A stretch of DNA of 64,000 nt, taken from Thinopyrum elongatum. Its lineage: Eukaryota; Streptophyta; Magnoliopsida; Poales; Poaceae. The stretch lies in contig CM022301.1 in NCBI GenBank assembly GCA_011799875.1, positions 14,692,721 through 14,756,720 on the forward strand, read 5' to 3'. Positions 1 to 11,930 of this stretch are shown one piece after another. Below the pieces are notes generated by a model. It was not told the origin of the DNA and did no database searches. It saw nothing but the letters and a program-made list of their open reading frames with translations. Position numbers and translations under genes: made by a program. Position 1 is the first letter of the stretch; every line of letters starts with the position of its first letter.

Positions 1-177
1 ATCGGTGATTTGGATCACGACGAGTACGACTCCATCAACCCCGTTCTCTTGAACGCTTCCGCTCGCGATCTACAAAGGTATGTAGATGCACTCCCCTCTC
101 TCTCGTTGCTAGATGACTCCATAGATTGATCTTGGTGATGCGTAGAAAATTTTAAAATTCTGCTACGATCCCCAACA
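1..177 (+). repeat. 5' LTR of E1, 3' terminal part
   Basis: The last 177 bp of the 5' LTR, ending in the canonical ...CCCCAACA. Identical base for base with 6715-6891 at the end of the 3' LTR. The rest of this LTR lies upstream of the window. Confidence 0.95.
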
Positions 178-1463
178 GTGGCATCATGAGCTAGGTCTAT
201 GCGTAGTATCTTGCACGAGTAGAACACAAAGTAGTTGTGGGCGTCGATTTGTCAATCTTCTTGCCGTTACTAGTCTTATCTTGATTCGGCGGCACTGTGG
301 GATGAAGCGGCCCGGACCGACCTTACACGTACGCTTACGTGAGACAGGTTCCACCGACTGACATGCACTAGTTGCATAAGGTGGCTGGCGGGTGTCTGTC
401 GCTCCCACTTTAGTCGGATCGGATTCGATGAACAGGGTCCTTATGAAGGGTAAATAGAAATTGGCATATCACGTTGTGGTTTTGGCGTAGGTAAGAAACG
501 TTCTTGCTAGAAACCTATAGCAGCCACATAAAAACTTGCAACAACAATTAGAGGACGTCTAACTTGTTTTTGCAGCAAGTGCTTTGTGATGTGATATGGC
601 CAAAGGATGTGATGAATGATATATGTGATGTATGAGATGATCATGTTCTTGTAATAGGAATCACGACTTGCATGTCGATGAGTATGACAACCGGCAGGAG
701 CCATAGGAGTTGTCTTAATTTATTATATGACCTGCGTGTCATTGAAATTCGCCATGTAATTACTTTACTTTATTGCTAACCGTTAGCCGTAGTAGTAGAA
801 GTAATAGTTGGCGAGACAACTTCATGAAGACACGATGATGGAGATCATGATGATGGAGATCATGGTGGCATGCCGGTGACGATGATGATCATGGAGCCCC
901 GAAGATGGAGATCAAAAGGAGCAAAGTGATAATGGCCATATCATGTCACTATTTTGATTGCATGAGATGTTTATCATGTTTTTGCATCTTATTTGCTTAG
1001 AACGACGGTAGCATATATAAGATGATCCCTTACTAAAATTTCAAGAAAGTGTTCCCCCTAACTGTGCACCGTTGCGAAGGTTCGTTGTTTCGAAGCACTA
1101 CGTGTTGATCGGGTGTGATAGATTCTAACGTTCGAATACAACGGGTGTAAGCCAGATTTACACAGCAATACACTTAGGTTGACTTGACGAGCCTAGCATG
1201 TACAGACATGGCCTCGGAACACAAGAGACCGAAAGGTCGAGCATGAGTCGTATAGAAGATACGATCAACATGGGGATGTTCACCATTGATGACTAGTCCG
1301 TCTCACGTGATGATCGGACACGGCCTAGTCGATTCGGATCATGTAATCACTTAGATGACGAGAGGGATGTCTATCTGAGTGGGAGTTCATTACATAATTT
1401 GATTAGATGAACTTAATTGTCATGAACTTAGTCTAAATGTTACATATCTATCTTGTAGATCAA
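178..1463 (+). other. E1 leader with primer-binding site
   Basis: Immediately after the LTR end comes GTGGCATCATGAGCT (178-192), the position and form of the tRNA-Met primer-binding site in this copia group. The following 1.27 kb holds no coding sequence and is the untranslated leader (packaging and dimerisation region). The same leader is recognisable in reverse orientation in E2 (11931-13206). Confidence 0.85.
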
Positions 1464-4400
1464 ATGGCCAACGCTAATGTTACCCTCAACTTCAACGCGT
1501 TCCTAGAGAAAGACAAGCTGAAAGACGATGGTAGCAACTATGCGGACTGGGTCCGTAACCTGAGGATTATCCTCATAGCTGCCAAGAAATCATATGTCCT
1601 TGAAGCACCGTTAGGTGACCCACCTGCTCTCCCAGCACTGCCAGACGATTTGAACGTTTGGCAGACACGCACCGATGATTACTCCTTCGTTCAGTGCGGC
1701 ATGCTCTTCAGCTTAGAACCGGGGCTCCAAAAGCGTTTTGAGCATCACGGAGCATATGAGATGTTCGAAGAGCTGAAAATGGTTTTCCAAGCTCATGCCC
1801 AGATCGAGAGATATGAAGTCTCCGATAAGTTCTACAGCTGTAAGATGGAGGAAAATAGTTCTGTCAGCGAGCACATACTCAAAATGTCTGGGTTGCACAG
1901 CCGCTTGTCTCAGCTGGGGATTAATCTCCCGGATGACGCGGTCATTGACAGAATCCTCCAGTCGCTTCCACCTAGCTACAAGAGCTTTGTGATGAACTTC
2001 AACATGCAGGGGATGGAAAAGACCATTCCTGAGGTATATGCGATGCTGAAGTCAGCGGAGGCAGAGATCAGAAAGGAACATCAAGTGTTGATGGTGAATA
2101 AAACCACTAAGTTCAAGAAGGGCAAGGGTAAGAAGAACTTCAAGAAGGACGGCAAGGGAGTTGCCGCGCCCGGTAAGCCAGCTGCCGGGAAGAAGTCAAA
2201 GAATGGACCCAAGCCTGAGACTGAGTGCTTTTATTGCAAGGGAAAGGGTCACTGGAAGCGGAATTGCCCCAAGTACTTAGCTGATAAGAAGGCCGGCAAT
2301 ACCAAAGGTATATGTGATATACATGTAATTGATGTGTACCTTACCAGCACTCGTAGTAGTTCCTGGGTATTTGATACCGGTGCGGTTGCTCATATTTGTA
2401 ACTCAAAGCAGGAACTGCGGAATCAGCGTAGACTGGCAAAGGACGAGGTGACGATGCGCGTCGGGAATGGTTCCAAGGTCGATGTGATCGCCGTCGGCAC
2501 GCTACCTCTGCATCTACCTACGGGATTAGTTTTAAACCTCAATAATTGTTATTTAGTGCCAGCTTTGAGCATGAACATTGTATCTGGATCTCGCTTAATG
2601 CGAGATGGTACTCATTTAAATCTGAGAATAATGGTTGTTCTATTTATATGAGAGATATGTTTTATGGTCATGCCCCGCTGGTGAATGGTTTATTTTTATT
2701 GAATCTCGAACGTGATGTTACACATGTTTATAATGTGAATGCCAAGAAATGCAAGGTTGATAACGATAGTCCCACATACTTGTGGCACTGCCGCCTTGGT
2801 CATATCGGTGTTAAACGCATGAAGAAACTCCATGCAGATGGACTTTTGGAGTCTCTTGATTATGAATCATTTGACAGATGCGAACCATGCCTCTTGGGCA
2901 AGATGACCAAGACTCCGTTCTCCGGAACAATGGAGCGAGCAACCAACTTATTGGAGATCATACATACTGATGTGTGTGGTCCAATGAGTGTTGAGGCTCG
3001 CGGTGGTTATCGTTATGTTCTCACCCTCACCGATGATTTGAGTAGATATGGGTATGTCTACTTGATGAAGCACAAGTCCGAGACCTTTGAAAAGTTCAAG
3101 GAATTTCAGAGTGAGGTTGAGAATCAACGTGACAAGAAAATAAAGTTCTTACGATCAGATCGTGGAGGAGAATATTTGAGTCATGAATTTGGCACGCACT
3201 TAAGGAAATGTGGAATTGTTTCACAACTCACGCCGCCTGGAACACCTCAGCGTAATGGTGTGTCCGAACATCGTAATCGCACTCTATTGGATATGGTGTG
3301 ATCTATGATGTCTCTTACCGATTTACCGCTATCCTTTTGGGGTTATGCTTTAGAGACTGCCGCATTCACTTTAAATAGGGCACCGTCAAAATCCGTTGAG
3401 ACGACACCGTATGAATTATGGTTTGGGAAGAAACCTAAGCTGTCGTTTCTGAAAGTTTGGGGATGCGATGCTTATGTGAAGAAACTTCAACCAGAGAAGC
3501 TCGAACCCAAGTCGGAAAAATGCGTATTCATAGGATACCCTAAGGAAACTATTGGGTATACCTTCTACCTAAGATCCGAGGGCAAGATCTTTGTTGCCAG
3601 GAATGGATCCTTTCTAGAGAAAGAGTTTCTCTCGAAAGAAGTAAGTGGGAGGAAAGTGGAGCTTGATGAGATGACCCTCGAACTGGAGAGTAGCGCAGCA
3701 CAGGAAAATGTTTCTGTGGAGCCTGCACCGGCTAGAGAGGAAGTTAATGATAATGATCATGATCAAGCTACCACTGAACTTCGAAGGTCCACAAGGACGT
3801 TCCGCACCAGAGTGGTACGGCAATCCTGTCCTGGAAATCATGTTGTTAGACAACAGTGAACCTTCGAACTATGAAGAAGCGATGGCGGGCCCGGATTCCG
3901 ACAAATGGCTTGAAGCCATGAAATCCGAGATAGGATCCATGTATGAAAACGAAGTATGGACTTTGACTGACTTGCCCGATGATCGGCAAGCCATAGAAAA
4001 TAAATGGATCTTTAAGAAGAAGACTGACGCGGATGGTAATGTGACCATCTATAAGGCTCGGCTTGTCGCTAAGGGTTATCGACAAGTTCAAGGGGTTGAC
4101 TACGATGAGACTTTCTCACCCGTAGCGAAGCTGAAATCCGTCAGAATCATGTTAGCAATTGCCGCATACTATGATTATGAGATATGGCAAATGGACGTCA
4201 AAACGGCATTCCTTAATGGTTTTCTTAAGGAAGAGTTGTATATGATACAACCGGAAGGTTTTGTCGACCCTGAGAATGCTGACAAGGTATGCAAGCTCCA
4301 GCGCTCAATCTATGGGCTGGTGCAAGCATCTCGGAGTTGGAACATTCGCTTTGATGAGATGATCAAAGCGTTTGGGTTCACACAGACTTATGGAGAAGCC

Positions 4401-5175
4401 TGTGTTTACAAGAAAGTGAGTGGGAGCTCTGTAGCATTTCTCATATTATATGTGGATGACATACTATTAATGGGAAATGATATAGAATTCTTAGAAAGCA
4501 TAAAGGCCTACTTGAATAAGTGTTTTTCAATGAAGGACCTTGGAGAAGCTGCTTACATATTAGGCATCAAGATCTATAGAGATAGATCGAGACGCCTCAT
4601 TGGTCTTTCGCAAAGCACATACCTTGACATGATATTGAAGAAGTTCAATATGGATCAGTCCAAGAAGGGGTTCTTGCCTGTATTGCAAGGTGTGAGATTG
4701 AGCACGGCTCAATGCCCGACCACAGCAGAAGATAGAGAAAAGATGAGTGTCATCCCCTATGCCTCGGCCATAGGGTCTATTATGTATGCCATGCTGTGTA
4801 TCAGACCTGATGTGAACCTCGCCGTAAGTTTGGTAGGAAGGTACCAAAGTAATCCCGGCATGGAACACTGGACAGCGGTCAAGAACATCCTGAAGTACCT
4901 GAAAAGGACTAAGGATATGTTTCTCGTTTATGGAAGTGACGAAGAGCTCGTCGTAAAGGGTTACGTCGATGCTAGCTTCGACACAGATCCGGATGACTCC
5001 AAGTCACAAACCGGATACGTGTATATTTTGAATGGTGGGGCAGTCAGCTGGTGCAGTTGCAAGCAGAGCGTCGTGGCGGGATCTACATGTGAAGCGGAGT
5101 ACATAGCAGCCTCGGAGGCAGCACAGGAAGCAGTCTGGATGAAGGAGTTCATCACCGACCTAGGAGTTATTCCCA
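1464..5175 (+). pseudogene. E1 gag-pol polyprotein, broken in four places
   Basis: Copia order gag, protease, integrase, reverse transcriptase, RNase H. The start is placed at the ATG at 1464 because it matches the E2 start; an in-frame ATG at 1437 also exists. Visible motifs are a CCHC zinc knuckle, protease DTG, integrase HHCC with an intact first His, and RT YVDD. Compared with E2 the lesions are: a missing C between 2608 and 2609 (frameshift in the protease-integrase linker); TGA at 3299-3301 where E2 has CGA, a CpG-type change; loss of AC near 3797 (frameshift before RT); and a 3' deletion at 5176 that removes the last RNase H catalytic Asp residues. No functional polyprotein can be made from this copy. 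Confidence 0.93.
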
Positions 5176-6891
5176 ATGCCCTAGAGGCAATAATAAAATG
5201 GTTATTATTATATTTCCTTGTTCATGATAATTGTCTGTTATTCATGCTATAATTGTGTTATCCGGAAATCGTAATACATGTGTGAATACATAGACCACTA
5301 CATGTCCCTAGTAAGCCTCTAGTTGACTAGCTCGTTGATCAATAGATGGTTACGGTTTCCTGACCATGGACATTGGATGTCATTGATAACGGGATCACAT
5401 CATTAGGGGAATGATGTGATGGACAAGACCCAATCCTAAGCCTAGCACTAGATCGTGTAGTTCGTTTGCTAAAGCTTTTCCAATGTCAAGTAACTTTTCC
5501 TTAGACCATGAGATTGTGCAACTCCCGGATACCGTAGGAGTGCTTTGGGTGTACCAAATGTCACAACGTAACTGGGTGGCTATAAAGGTGCACTACGGGT
5601 ATCTCCGAAAGTGTCTGTTGGGTTGGCACGAATCGAGACTGGGATTTGTCACTCCGTGTGACGGAGAGGTACCTCTGGGCCCACTCGGTAGGACATCATC
5701 ATAATGAGCTCAATGTGATCAAGGAGTTGTTCACAGGATGATGTGTTACGGAAACGAGTAAAGAGACTTGCCGGTAACGAGATTGAACAAGGTATCGAGA
5801 TACCGACGATCGAATCTCGGGCAAGTATCGTACCGATAGACAAAGGGAATTGCGTACGGGATTGATTGAATCCTCGACATCGTGGTTCATCCGATGAGAT
5901 CATCGAGGAGCATGTGGGAGCCAACATGGGTATCCAGATCCCGCTATTGGTTATTGACCGGAGAGTTGTCTCGGTCATGTCTACGTGTCTCCCGAACCCG
6001 TAGGGTCTACACACTTAAGGTTCGGTGACGCTAGGGTTGTAGGGAAAGTTTGTACGTGGTTACCGAATGTTGTTCGGAGTCCCGGATGAGATCCCGGACG
6101 TCACGAGGAGTTCCGGAATGGTCCGGAGGTGAAGATTTATATATGGGAAGTTGTCATACGGTCACCGGAATAGTTTCGGGGGTTATCGGTATTGTACCGG
6201 GACCACCGAAAGGTGTCCGGAGGTCCACCGGGTGGGGCTGATTTACCCGGGAGGCCTAATGGGCTGTATATGGGAGGGAACCAGCCCCCTAGTGGGCTGG
6301 TGCGCCCCCCCAAGGGCCCATGGCGCCTAGGGTTGGGAAACCCTAGGGGAGGGAGCCTTCCACCTTGCTTGGGGGGCAAGTTTCCCTCCCCTGGCCGCCT
6401 CCCCTCCCTCAGATTGGATCTGAGGGGGCCGGCCCCCTCTCCTCTTCCCCCTATAAATAGTGGAGGGGTGGGAGGGAGGCCATACCTCATCCCTGGCGCA
6501 GCCCCTCCCCTCTCCAACACCTCCTCCTCCTCCCGCGGTGCTTGGCGAAGCCCTGCAGGAATACCACGCAGCTCCAACTCCACCACGCCGTCGTGCTGCT
6601 GCTGGAGCTGTCCTCCCCAACCTCTCCTCCCCCCTTGCTGGATCAAGAAGGAGGAGACGTCTCCGCTCCGTACGTGTGTTGAACACGGAGGTGCTGTCCG
6701 TTCGGCGCTCGGTCATCGGTGATTTGGATCACGACGAGTACGACTCCATCAACCCCGTTCTCTTGAACGCTTCCGCTCGCGATCTACAAAGGTATGTAGA
6801 TGCACTCCCCTCTCTCTCGTTGCTAGATGACTCCATAGATTGATCTTGGTGATGCGTAGAAAATTTTAAAATTCTGCTACGATCCCCAACA
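5176..6891 (+). repeat. 3' LTR of E1, lacking its first bases
   Basis: LTR of the BARE1/WIS/Angela type. The polyprotein frame runs straight into it: pol ...CCCAATGC is fused to the LTR at ...ATGCCCTAGAGGCAATA, so about 12 terminal LTR bases (TGTTGGAAATAT) and the polypurine tract are gone. The shared ATGC at the junction suggests microhomology-mediated deletion after integration. ORFs in its GC-rich half are not coding. Confidence 0.92.
6451..6460 (+). promoter_or_regulatory. TATA box in E1 3' LTR
   Basis: CTATAAATAG in the GC-rich part of the LTR, at the usual place of the pol II promoter of this family. Transcription from here would run rightward out of E1 and antisense through E2. Confidence 0.6.
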
Positions 6892-7914
6892 CCGGTGACG
6901 CCCGAAACACTTCCGGTCACCAAAACCTCACTTCCTATATATTATTCTTTACCTCCGGACCATTCCGGAACTCCTCCTGACGTCTGGGATCTCATCCGGG
7001 ACTCCGAACAACATTCAGTAACCACGTACAAACTTTCCCTATAACCCTAGCATCATCGAACCTTAAGTGTGTAGACCCTACGGGTTCGGGAGGCATGTAG
7101 ACATGACCGAGACATCTCTCCGGTCAATAACCAACAGCGGGATATGGATACCCATGTTGGCTCCCACATGTTCCACGATGATCTCATCGGATGAACCACG
7201 ATGTCGGGGATTCAATCAATCCCATATACAATTCCCTTTGTCTCCCGGTATGATACTTGCCCGAGATTCGATCGTCGGTATCCCTATACCTTGTTCAATC
7301 TCGTTACCGGCAAGTCTCTTTACTCGTTCCGTAACGCATGATCCTGTGGCTAACTCTTTAGTCACATTGAGCTCATTATGATGATGCATTACCGAGTGGG
7401 CCCAGAGATACCTCTCCGTCATACGGAGTGACAAATCCCAGTCTCGATTCGTGCCAACCCAACAGACACTTTTGGAGATACCTGTAGTGCACCTTTATGG
7501 TCACCCAGTTACATTGTGACGTTTGATACACCCAAAGCATTCCTACGGTATCCGGGAGTTGCACAATCTCATGGTCTAAGGAAATGATACTTGACATTAG
7601 AAAAGCTTTAGCACACGAACTACACGATCTAGTGCTATGCTTAGGATTGGGTCTTGTCCATCACATCATTCTCCTAATGATGTGATCCCGTTATCAACGA
7701 CATCCAATGTCCATGGTCAGGAAACCGTAACCATCTATTGATCAACGAGCTAGTCAACTAGAGGCTCACTAGGGACATGTTGTGGTCTATGTATTCACAC
7801 ATGTATTACGATTTTCGGATAACACAATTATAGCATGATCAATAGACAATTATCATGAACAAGGAAATATAATAATAACCACTTTATTATTGCCTCTAGG
7901 GCATATTTCCAACA
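6892..7914 (-). repeat. 3' LTR of E2, inner 1023 bp
   Basis: Reads on the minus strand from TGTTGGAAATATGCC (7914 downward) to the E1 insertion point. It is preceded on the minus strand by the polypurine stretch GTGCAAGTGGGAGAC (about 7915-7929), which primes plus-strand synthesis. Confidence 0.93.
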
Positions 7915-7946
7915 GTCTCCCACTTGCACTAGAGTCAATAATCTAG

Positions 7947-10900
7947 TTACATTGTGATGAATCGAACACCCATAGAGTTCTGGTGTTGATCATGTTTTGC
8001 TCGTGGAAGAGGTTTAGTCAATGGATCTGCGACATTCAGATCCGTATGCACTTTACAAATATCTATGTCTCCATCTTGAACATGTTCACGAATGGAGTTG
8101 AAGCGACGCTTGATATGCCTGGTCTTCTTGTGAAACCTGGGCTCCTTGGCAAGGGCAATAGCTCCAGTGTTGTCACAGAAGAGAGTCATTGGGCCCGACG
8201 CATTGGGAATAACTCCTAGGTCGGTGATGAACTCCTTCATCCAGACTGCTTCCTGTGCTGCCTCCGAGGCTGCTATGTACTCCGCTTCACATGTAGATCC
8301 CGCCACGACGCTCTGCTTGCAACTGCACCAGCTGACTGCCCCACCATTCAAAATATACACGTATCCGGTTTGTGACTTGGAGTCATCCGGATCTGTGTCG
8401 AAGCTAGCATCGACGTAACCCTTTACGACGAGCTCTTCGTCACTTCCATAAACGAGAAACATATCCTTAGTCCTTTTCAGGTACTTCAGGATGTTCTTGA
8501 CCGCTGTCCAGTGTTCCATGCCGGGATTACTTTGGTACCTTCCTACCAAACTTACGGCGAGGTTCACATCAGGTCTGATACACAGCATGGCATACATAAT
8601 AGACCCTATGGCCGAGGCATAGGGGATGACACTCATCTTTTCTCTATCTTCTGCTGTGGTCGGGCATTGAGCCGTGCTCAATCTCACACCTTGCAATACA
8701 GGCAAGAACCCCTTCTTGGACTGATCCATATTGAACTTCTTCAATATCATGTCAAGGTATGTGCTTTGCGAAAGACCAATGAGGCGTCTCGATCTATCTC
8801 TATAGATCTTGATGCCTAATATGTAAGCAGCTTCTCCAAGGTCCTTCATTGAAAAACACTTATTCAAGTAGGCCTTTATGCTTTCTAAGAATTCTATATC
8901 ATTTCCCATTAATAGTATGTCATCCACATATAATATGAGAAATGCTACAGAGCTCCCACTCACTTTCTTGTAAACACAGGCTTCTCCATAAGTCTGTGTA
9001 AACCCAAACGCTTTGATCATCTCATCAAAGCGAATGTTCCAACTCCGAGATGCTTGCACCAGCCCATAGATTGAGCGCTGGAGCTTGCATACCTTGTCAG
9101 CATTATTAGGATCGACAAAACCTTCCGGCTGCATCATATACAATTCTTCCTTAAGGAAACCATTAAGGAATGCCGTTTTGACGTCCATTTGCCATATCTC
9201 ATAATCATAGAATGCGGCAATTGCTAACATGATTCGGACGGACTTCAGCTTCGCTACGGGTGAGAAGGTCTCATCATAGTCAACCCCTTGAACTTGTCGA
9301 TAACCCTTAGCGACAAGTCGAGCCTTATAGATGGTCACATTACCATCCGTGTCTGTCTTCTTCTTAAAGATCCATTTGTTCTCTATGGCTTTCCGATCAT
9401 CGGGCAAGTCTGTCAAAGTCCATACTTCGTTTTCATACATGGATCCTATCTCGGATTTCATGGCTTCAAGCCATTTGTTGGAATCCAGGCCCGCCATCGC
9501 TTCTTCATAGTTCGAAGGTTCACCGTTGTCTAACAACATGATTTCCAGGACAGGGTTGCCGTACCACTCTGGTGCGGAACGTGTCCTCGTGGACCTATGA
9601 AGTTCAGTAGCAACTTGATCCGAAGTTTCATGATCATCATCATTAACTTCCTCTCTAGTCGGTGCAGGCACCACAGAAACATCTTCCTGAGCTGCGCTAC
9701 TCTCCGGTTCAAGAGGGGGTACCTCATCAAGTTCTACTTTCCTCCCACTTACTTCTTTCGAGAGAAACTCTTTCTCCAGAAAGGATCCATTCTTGGCAAC
9801 AAAGATCTTGCCTTCGGATCTAAGGTAGAAGGTATACCCAATAGTTTCCTTAGGGTATCCTATGAAGACGCATTTTTCCGATTTGGGTTCGAGCTTTTCA
9901 GGTTGAAGTTTCTTGACATAAGCATCGCATCCCCAAACTTTCAGAAACGACAGCTTAGGTTTCTTCCCAAACCATAATTCATACGGTGTCGTCTCAACGG
10001 ATTTCGACGGAGCCCTATTTAAAGTGAATGCGGCAGTCTCTAAAGCATAACCCCAAAATGATAGCGGTAGATCGGTAAGAGACATCATAGATCGCACCAT
10101 ATCTAATAGAGTGCGATTACGACGTTCGGACACACCATTACGCTGAGGTGTTCCAGGCGGCGTGAGTTGTGAAACAATTCCACATTTCCTTAAGTGCGTG
10201 CCAAAATCGTGACTCAAATATTCCCCTCCACGATCTGATCGTAAGAACTTTATTTTCCTGTCACGTTGATTCTCAACCTCACTCTGAAATTCCTTGAACT
10301 TTTCGAAGGTCTCAGACTTGTGTTTCATTAAGTAGACATACCCATATCTACTTAAGTCATCAGTGAGGGTGAGAACATAACGATAACCACCGCGAGCCTC
10401 AACGCTCATTGGACCGCACACATCAGTATGTATGATTTCCAATAAGTTGGTTGCTCGCTCCATTGTTCCGGAGAACGGAGTCTTGGTCATTTTGCCCATG
10501 AGGCATGGTTCGCACGTGTCAAATGATTCATAATCAAGAGACTCCAAAAGTCCATCTGCATGGAGTTTCTTCATGCGTTTGACACCAATGTGACCAAGGC
10601 GGCAGCGCCACAAGTATGTGGGACTATCATTATTAACCTTACATTTCTTGGCATTCACACTATGAATATGTGTAACATCACGTTCGAGATTCAATAAAAA
10701 TAAACCATTGACCAGCGGGGCATGACCATAAAACATATCTCTCATATAAATAGAACAATCATTATTCTCGGATTTAAATGAGTAGCCATCTCGCATCAAA
10801 CGAGATCCTGATACAATGTTCATGCTCAAAGCTGGTACTAAATAACAATTATTGAGGTTTAAAACTAATCCCGTAGGCAGATGTAGAGGTAGCGTGCCGA

Positions 10901-11930
10901 CGGCGATCACATCGACCTTGGAACCATTCCCGACGCGCATCGTCACCTCGTCCTTCGCCAGTCTCCGCTTATTCCGCAGCTCCTGTTTTGAGTTACAAAT
11001 ATGAGCAACCGCACCGGTATCAAATACCCAGGAGCTACTACGAGCGCTGGTAAGGTACACATCAATAACATGTATATCACATATACCTTTGGTATTGCCG
11101 GCCTTCTTATCCGCTAAGTACTTGGGGCAGTTCCGCTTCCAGTGATCGTTTCCCTTGCAATAAAAGCATTCAGTCTCAGGCTTGGGTCCATTCTTTGGCT
11201 TCTTCCCGACAGCTTGCTTACCGGGCGCGGCAACTCCCTTGCCGTCCTTCTTGAAGTTCTTTTTACCCTTGCCTTTCTTGAACTTAGTGGTTTTATTCAC
11301 CATCAACACTTGATGTTCCTTTTTGATCTCCACCTCCGCTGATTTCAGCATTGAATATACCTCAGGAATGGTTTTTTCCATCCCCTGCATATTGAAGTTC
11401 ATCACAAAGCTCTTGTAGCTAGGTGGAAGCGACTGAAGGATTCTGTCAACGACCGCGTCATCCGGGAGATTAACTCCTAGCTGAGACAAGCGGTTGTGCA
11501 ACCCAGATATTTTGAGTATATGCTCGCTGACAGAACTATTCTCCTCCATCTTACAACTATAGAACTTGTCGGAGACTTCATATCTCTCGACTCGGGCATG
11601 AGCTTGGAAAACCATTTTCAGCTCCTGGAACATCTCATATGCTCCGTGTTGCTCAAAACGCTTTTGGAGCCCCGGTTCTAAGCTGTAAAGCATGCCGCAC
11701 TGAACCAGGGAGTAATCATCACTACGCGACTGCCAGTCGTTCATAACTTCTTGAGTTGCTGGGAAAACAGGTGCGTCACCTAGCGGTGCTTCAAGGACAT
11801 ATGCTTTCTTGGCAGCTATGAGGATGATCCTCAAGTTACGGACCCAGTCCGTATAGTTGCTACCATCGTCTTTCAGCTTGGTTTTCTCTAGGAACGCGTT
11901 GAAGTTGAGGGCAACATTAGCGTGGGCCAT
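7947..11930 (-). CDS. E2 gag-pol polyprotein, uninterrupted 1327 aa
   Basis: Full copia polyprotein in one frame. Gag occupies about residues 1-250 and ends in a basic stretch plus a CCHC knuckle (C255, C258, H263, C268). Protease has D304-T-G. Integrase has the zinc domain around 442-476, then D503, D566 and E602 (D-x35-E). Reverse transcriptase spans about 800-1050 with D916 and YVDD at 1001-1004. RNase H is at 1170-1305 with D1174, E1217, D1253 and D1302. Oddity: the first His of the integrase HHCC domain is Arg442 (LWRCRLGH); E1 has His at the same place. That should weaken zinc binding and integration. Start chosen at the ATG giving MAHANV, the normal gag start. Expressed from the 5' LTR; cleaved by its own protease in the particle. 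Confidence 0.95.
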   Translation of the reverse strand: MAHANVALNFNAFLEKTKLKDDGSNYTDWVRNLRIILIAAKKAYVLEAPLGDAPVFPATQEVMNDWQSRSDDYSLVQCGMLYSLEPGLQKRFEQHGAYEMFQELKMVFQAHARVERYEVSDKFYSCKMEENSSVSEHILKISGLHNRLSQLGVNLPDDAVVDRILQSLPPSYKSFVMNFNMQGMEKTIPEVYSMLKSAEVEIKKEHQVLMVNKTTKFKKGKGKKNFKKDGKGVAAPGKQAVGKKPKNGPKPETECFYCKGNDHWKRNCPKYLADKKAGNTKGICDIHVIDVYLTSARSSSWVFDTGAVAHICNSKQELRNKRRLAKDEVTMRVGNGSKVDVIAVGTLPLHLPTGLVLNLNNCYLVPALSMNIVSGSRLMRDGYSFKSENNDCSIYMRDMFYGHAPLVNGLFLLNLERDVTHIHSVNAKKCKVNNDSPTYLWRCRLGHIGVKRMKKLHADGLLESLDYESFDTCEPCLMGKMTKTPFSGTMERATNLLEIIHTDVCGPMSVEARGGYRYVLTLTDDLSRYGYVYLMKHKSETFEKFKEFQSEVENQRDRKIKFLRSDRGGEYLSHDFGTHLRKCGIVSQLTPPGTPQRNGVSERRNRTLLDMVRSMMSLTDLPLSFWGYALETAAFTLNRAPSKSVETTPYELWFGKKPKLSFLKVWGCDAYVKKLQPEKLEPKSEKCVFIGYPKETIGYTFYLRSEGKIFVAKNGSFLEKEFLSKEVSGRKVELDEVPPLEPESSAAQEDVSVVPAPTREEVNDDDHETSDQVATELHRSTRTRSAPEWYGNPVLEIMLLDNGEPSNYEEAMAGLDSNKWLEAMKSEIGSMYENEVWTLTDLPDDRKAIENKWIFKKKTDTDGNVTIYKARLVAKGYRQVQGVDYDETFSPVAKLKSVRIMLAIAAFYDYEIWQMDVKTAFLNGFLKEELYMMQPEGFVDPNNADKVCKLQRSIYGLVQASRSWNIRFDEMIKAFGFTQTYGEACVYKKVSGSSVAFLILYVDDILLMGNDIEFLESIKAYLNKCFSMKDLGEAAYILGIKIYRDRSRRLIGLSQSTYLDMILKKFNMDQSKKGFLPVLQGVRLSTAQCPTTAEDREKMSVIPYASAIGSIMYAMLCIRPDVNLAVSLVGRYQSNPGMEHWTAVKNILKYLKRTKDMFLVYGSDEELVVKGYVDASFDTDPDDSKSQTGYVYILNGGAVSWCSCKQSVVAGSTCEAEYIAASEAAQEAVWMKEFITDLGVIPNASGPMTLFCDNTGAIALAKEPRFHKKTRHIKRRFNSIREHVQDGDIDICKVHTDLNVADPLTKPLPRAKHDQHQNSMGVRFITM

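Larger units (their letters stand above)
1..6891 (+). mobile_element. Copia LTR retrotransposon E1 (BARE1/WIS/Angela group), defective
   Basis: A Ty1/copia element in the order LTR end, primer-binding site, leader, gag-pol, LTR. The window opens inside its 5' LTR. It sits inside the left LTR of element E2: the base after its last LTR base (6891) continues as E2 LTR sequence, matching E2's other LTR from 13961 onward. The visible 177 bp of its 5' LTR (1-177) are identical to 6715-6891, so the insertion is young or the LTRs were homogenised. The coding region carries a 1-bp deletion, a nonsense codon, a 2-bp deletion and a 3' deletion that removed the polypurine tract and the first LTR bases. 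The 5-bp target duplication should be CCGGT (6892-6896); its partner lies left of the window. Confidence 0.95.

Noticed and set aside
6137..6843. Overlapping GC-rich ORFs on both strands
   Set aside because: They lie wholly inside the E1 3' LTR; proline/arginine-rich shadow frames without domains.
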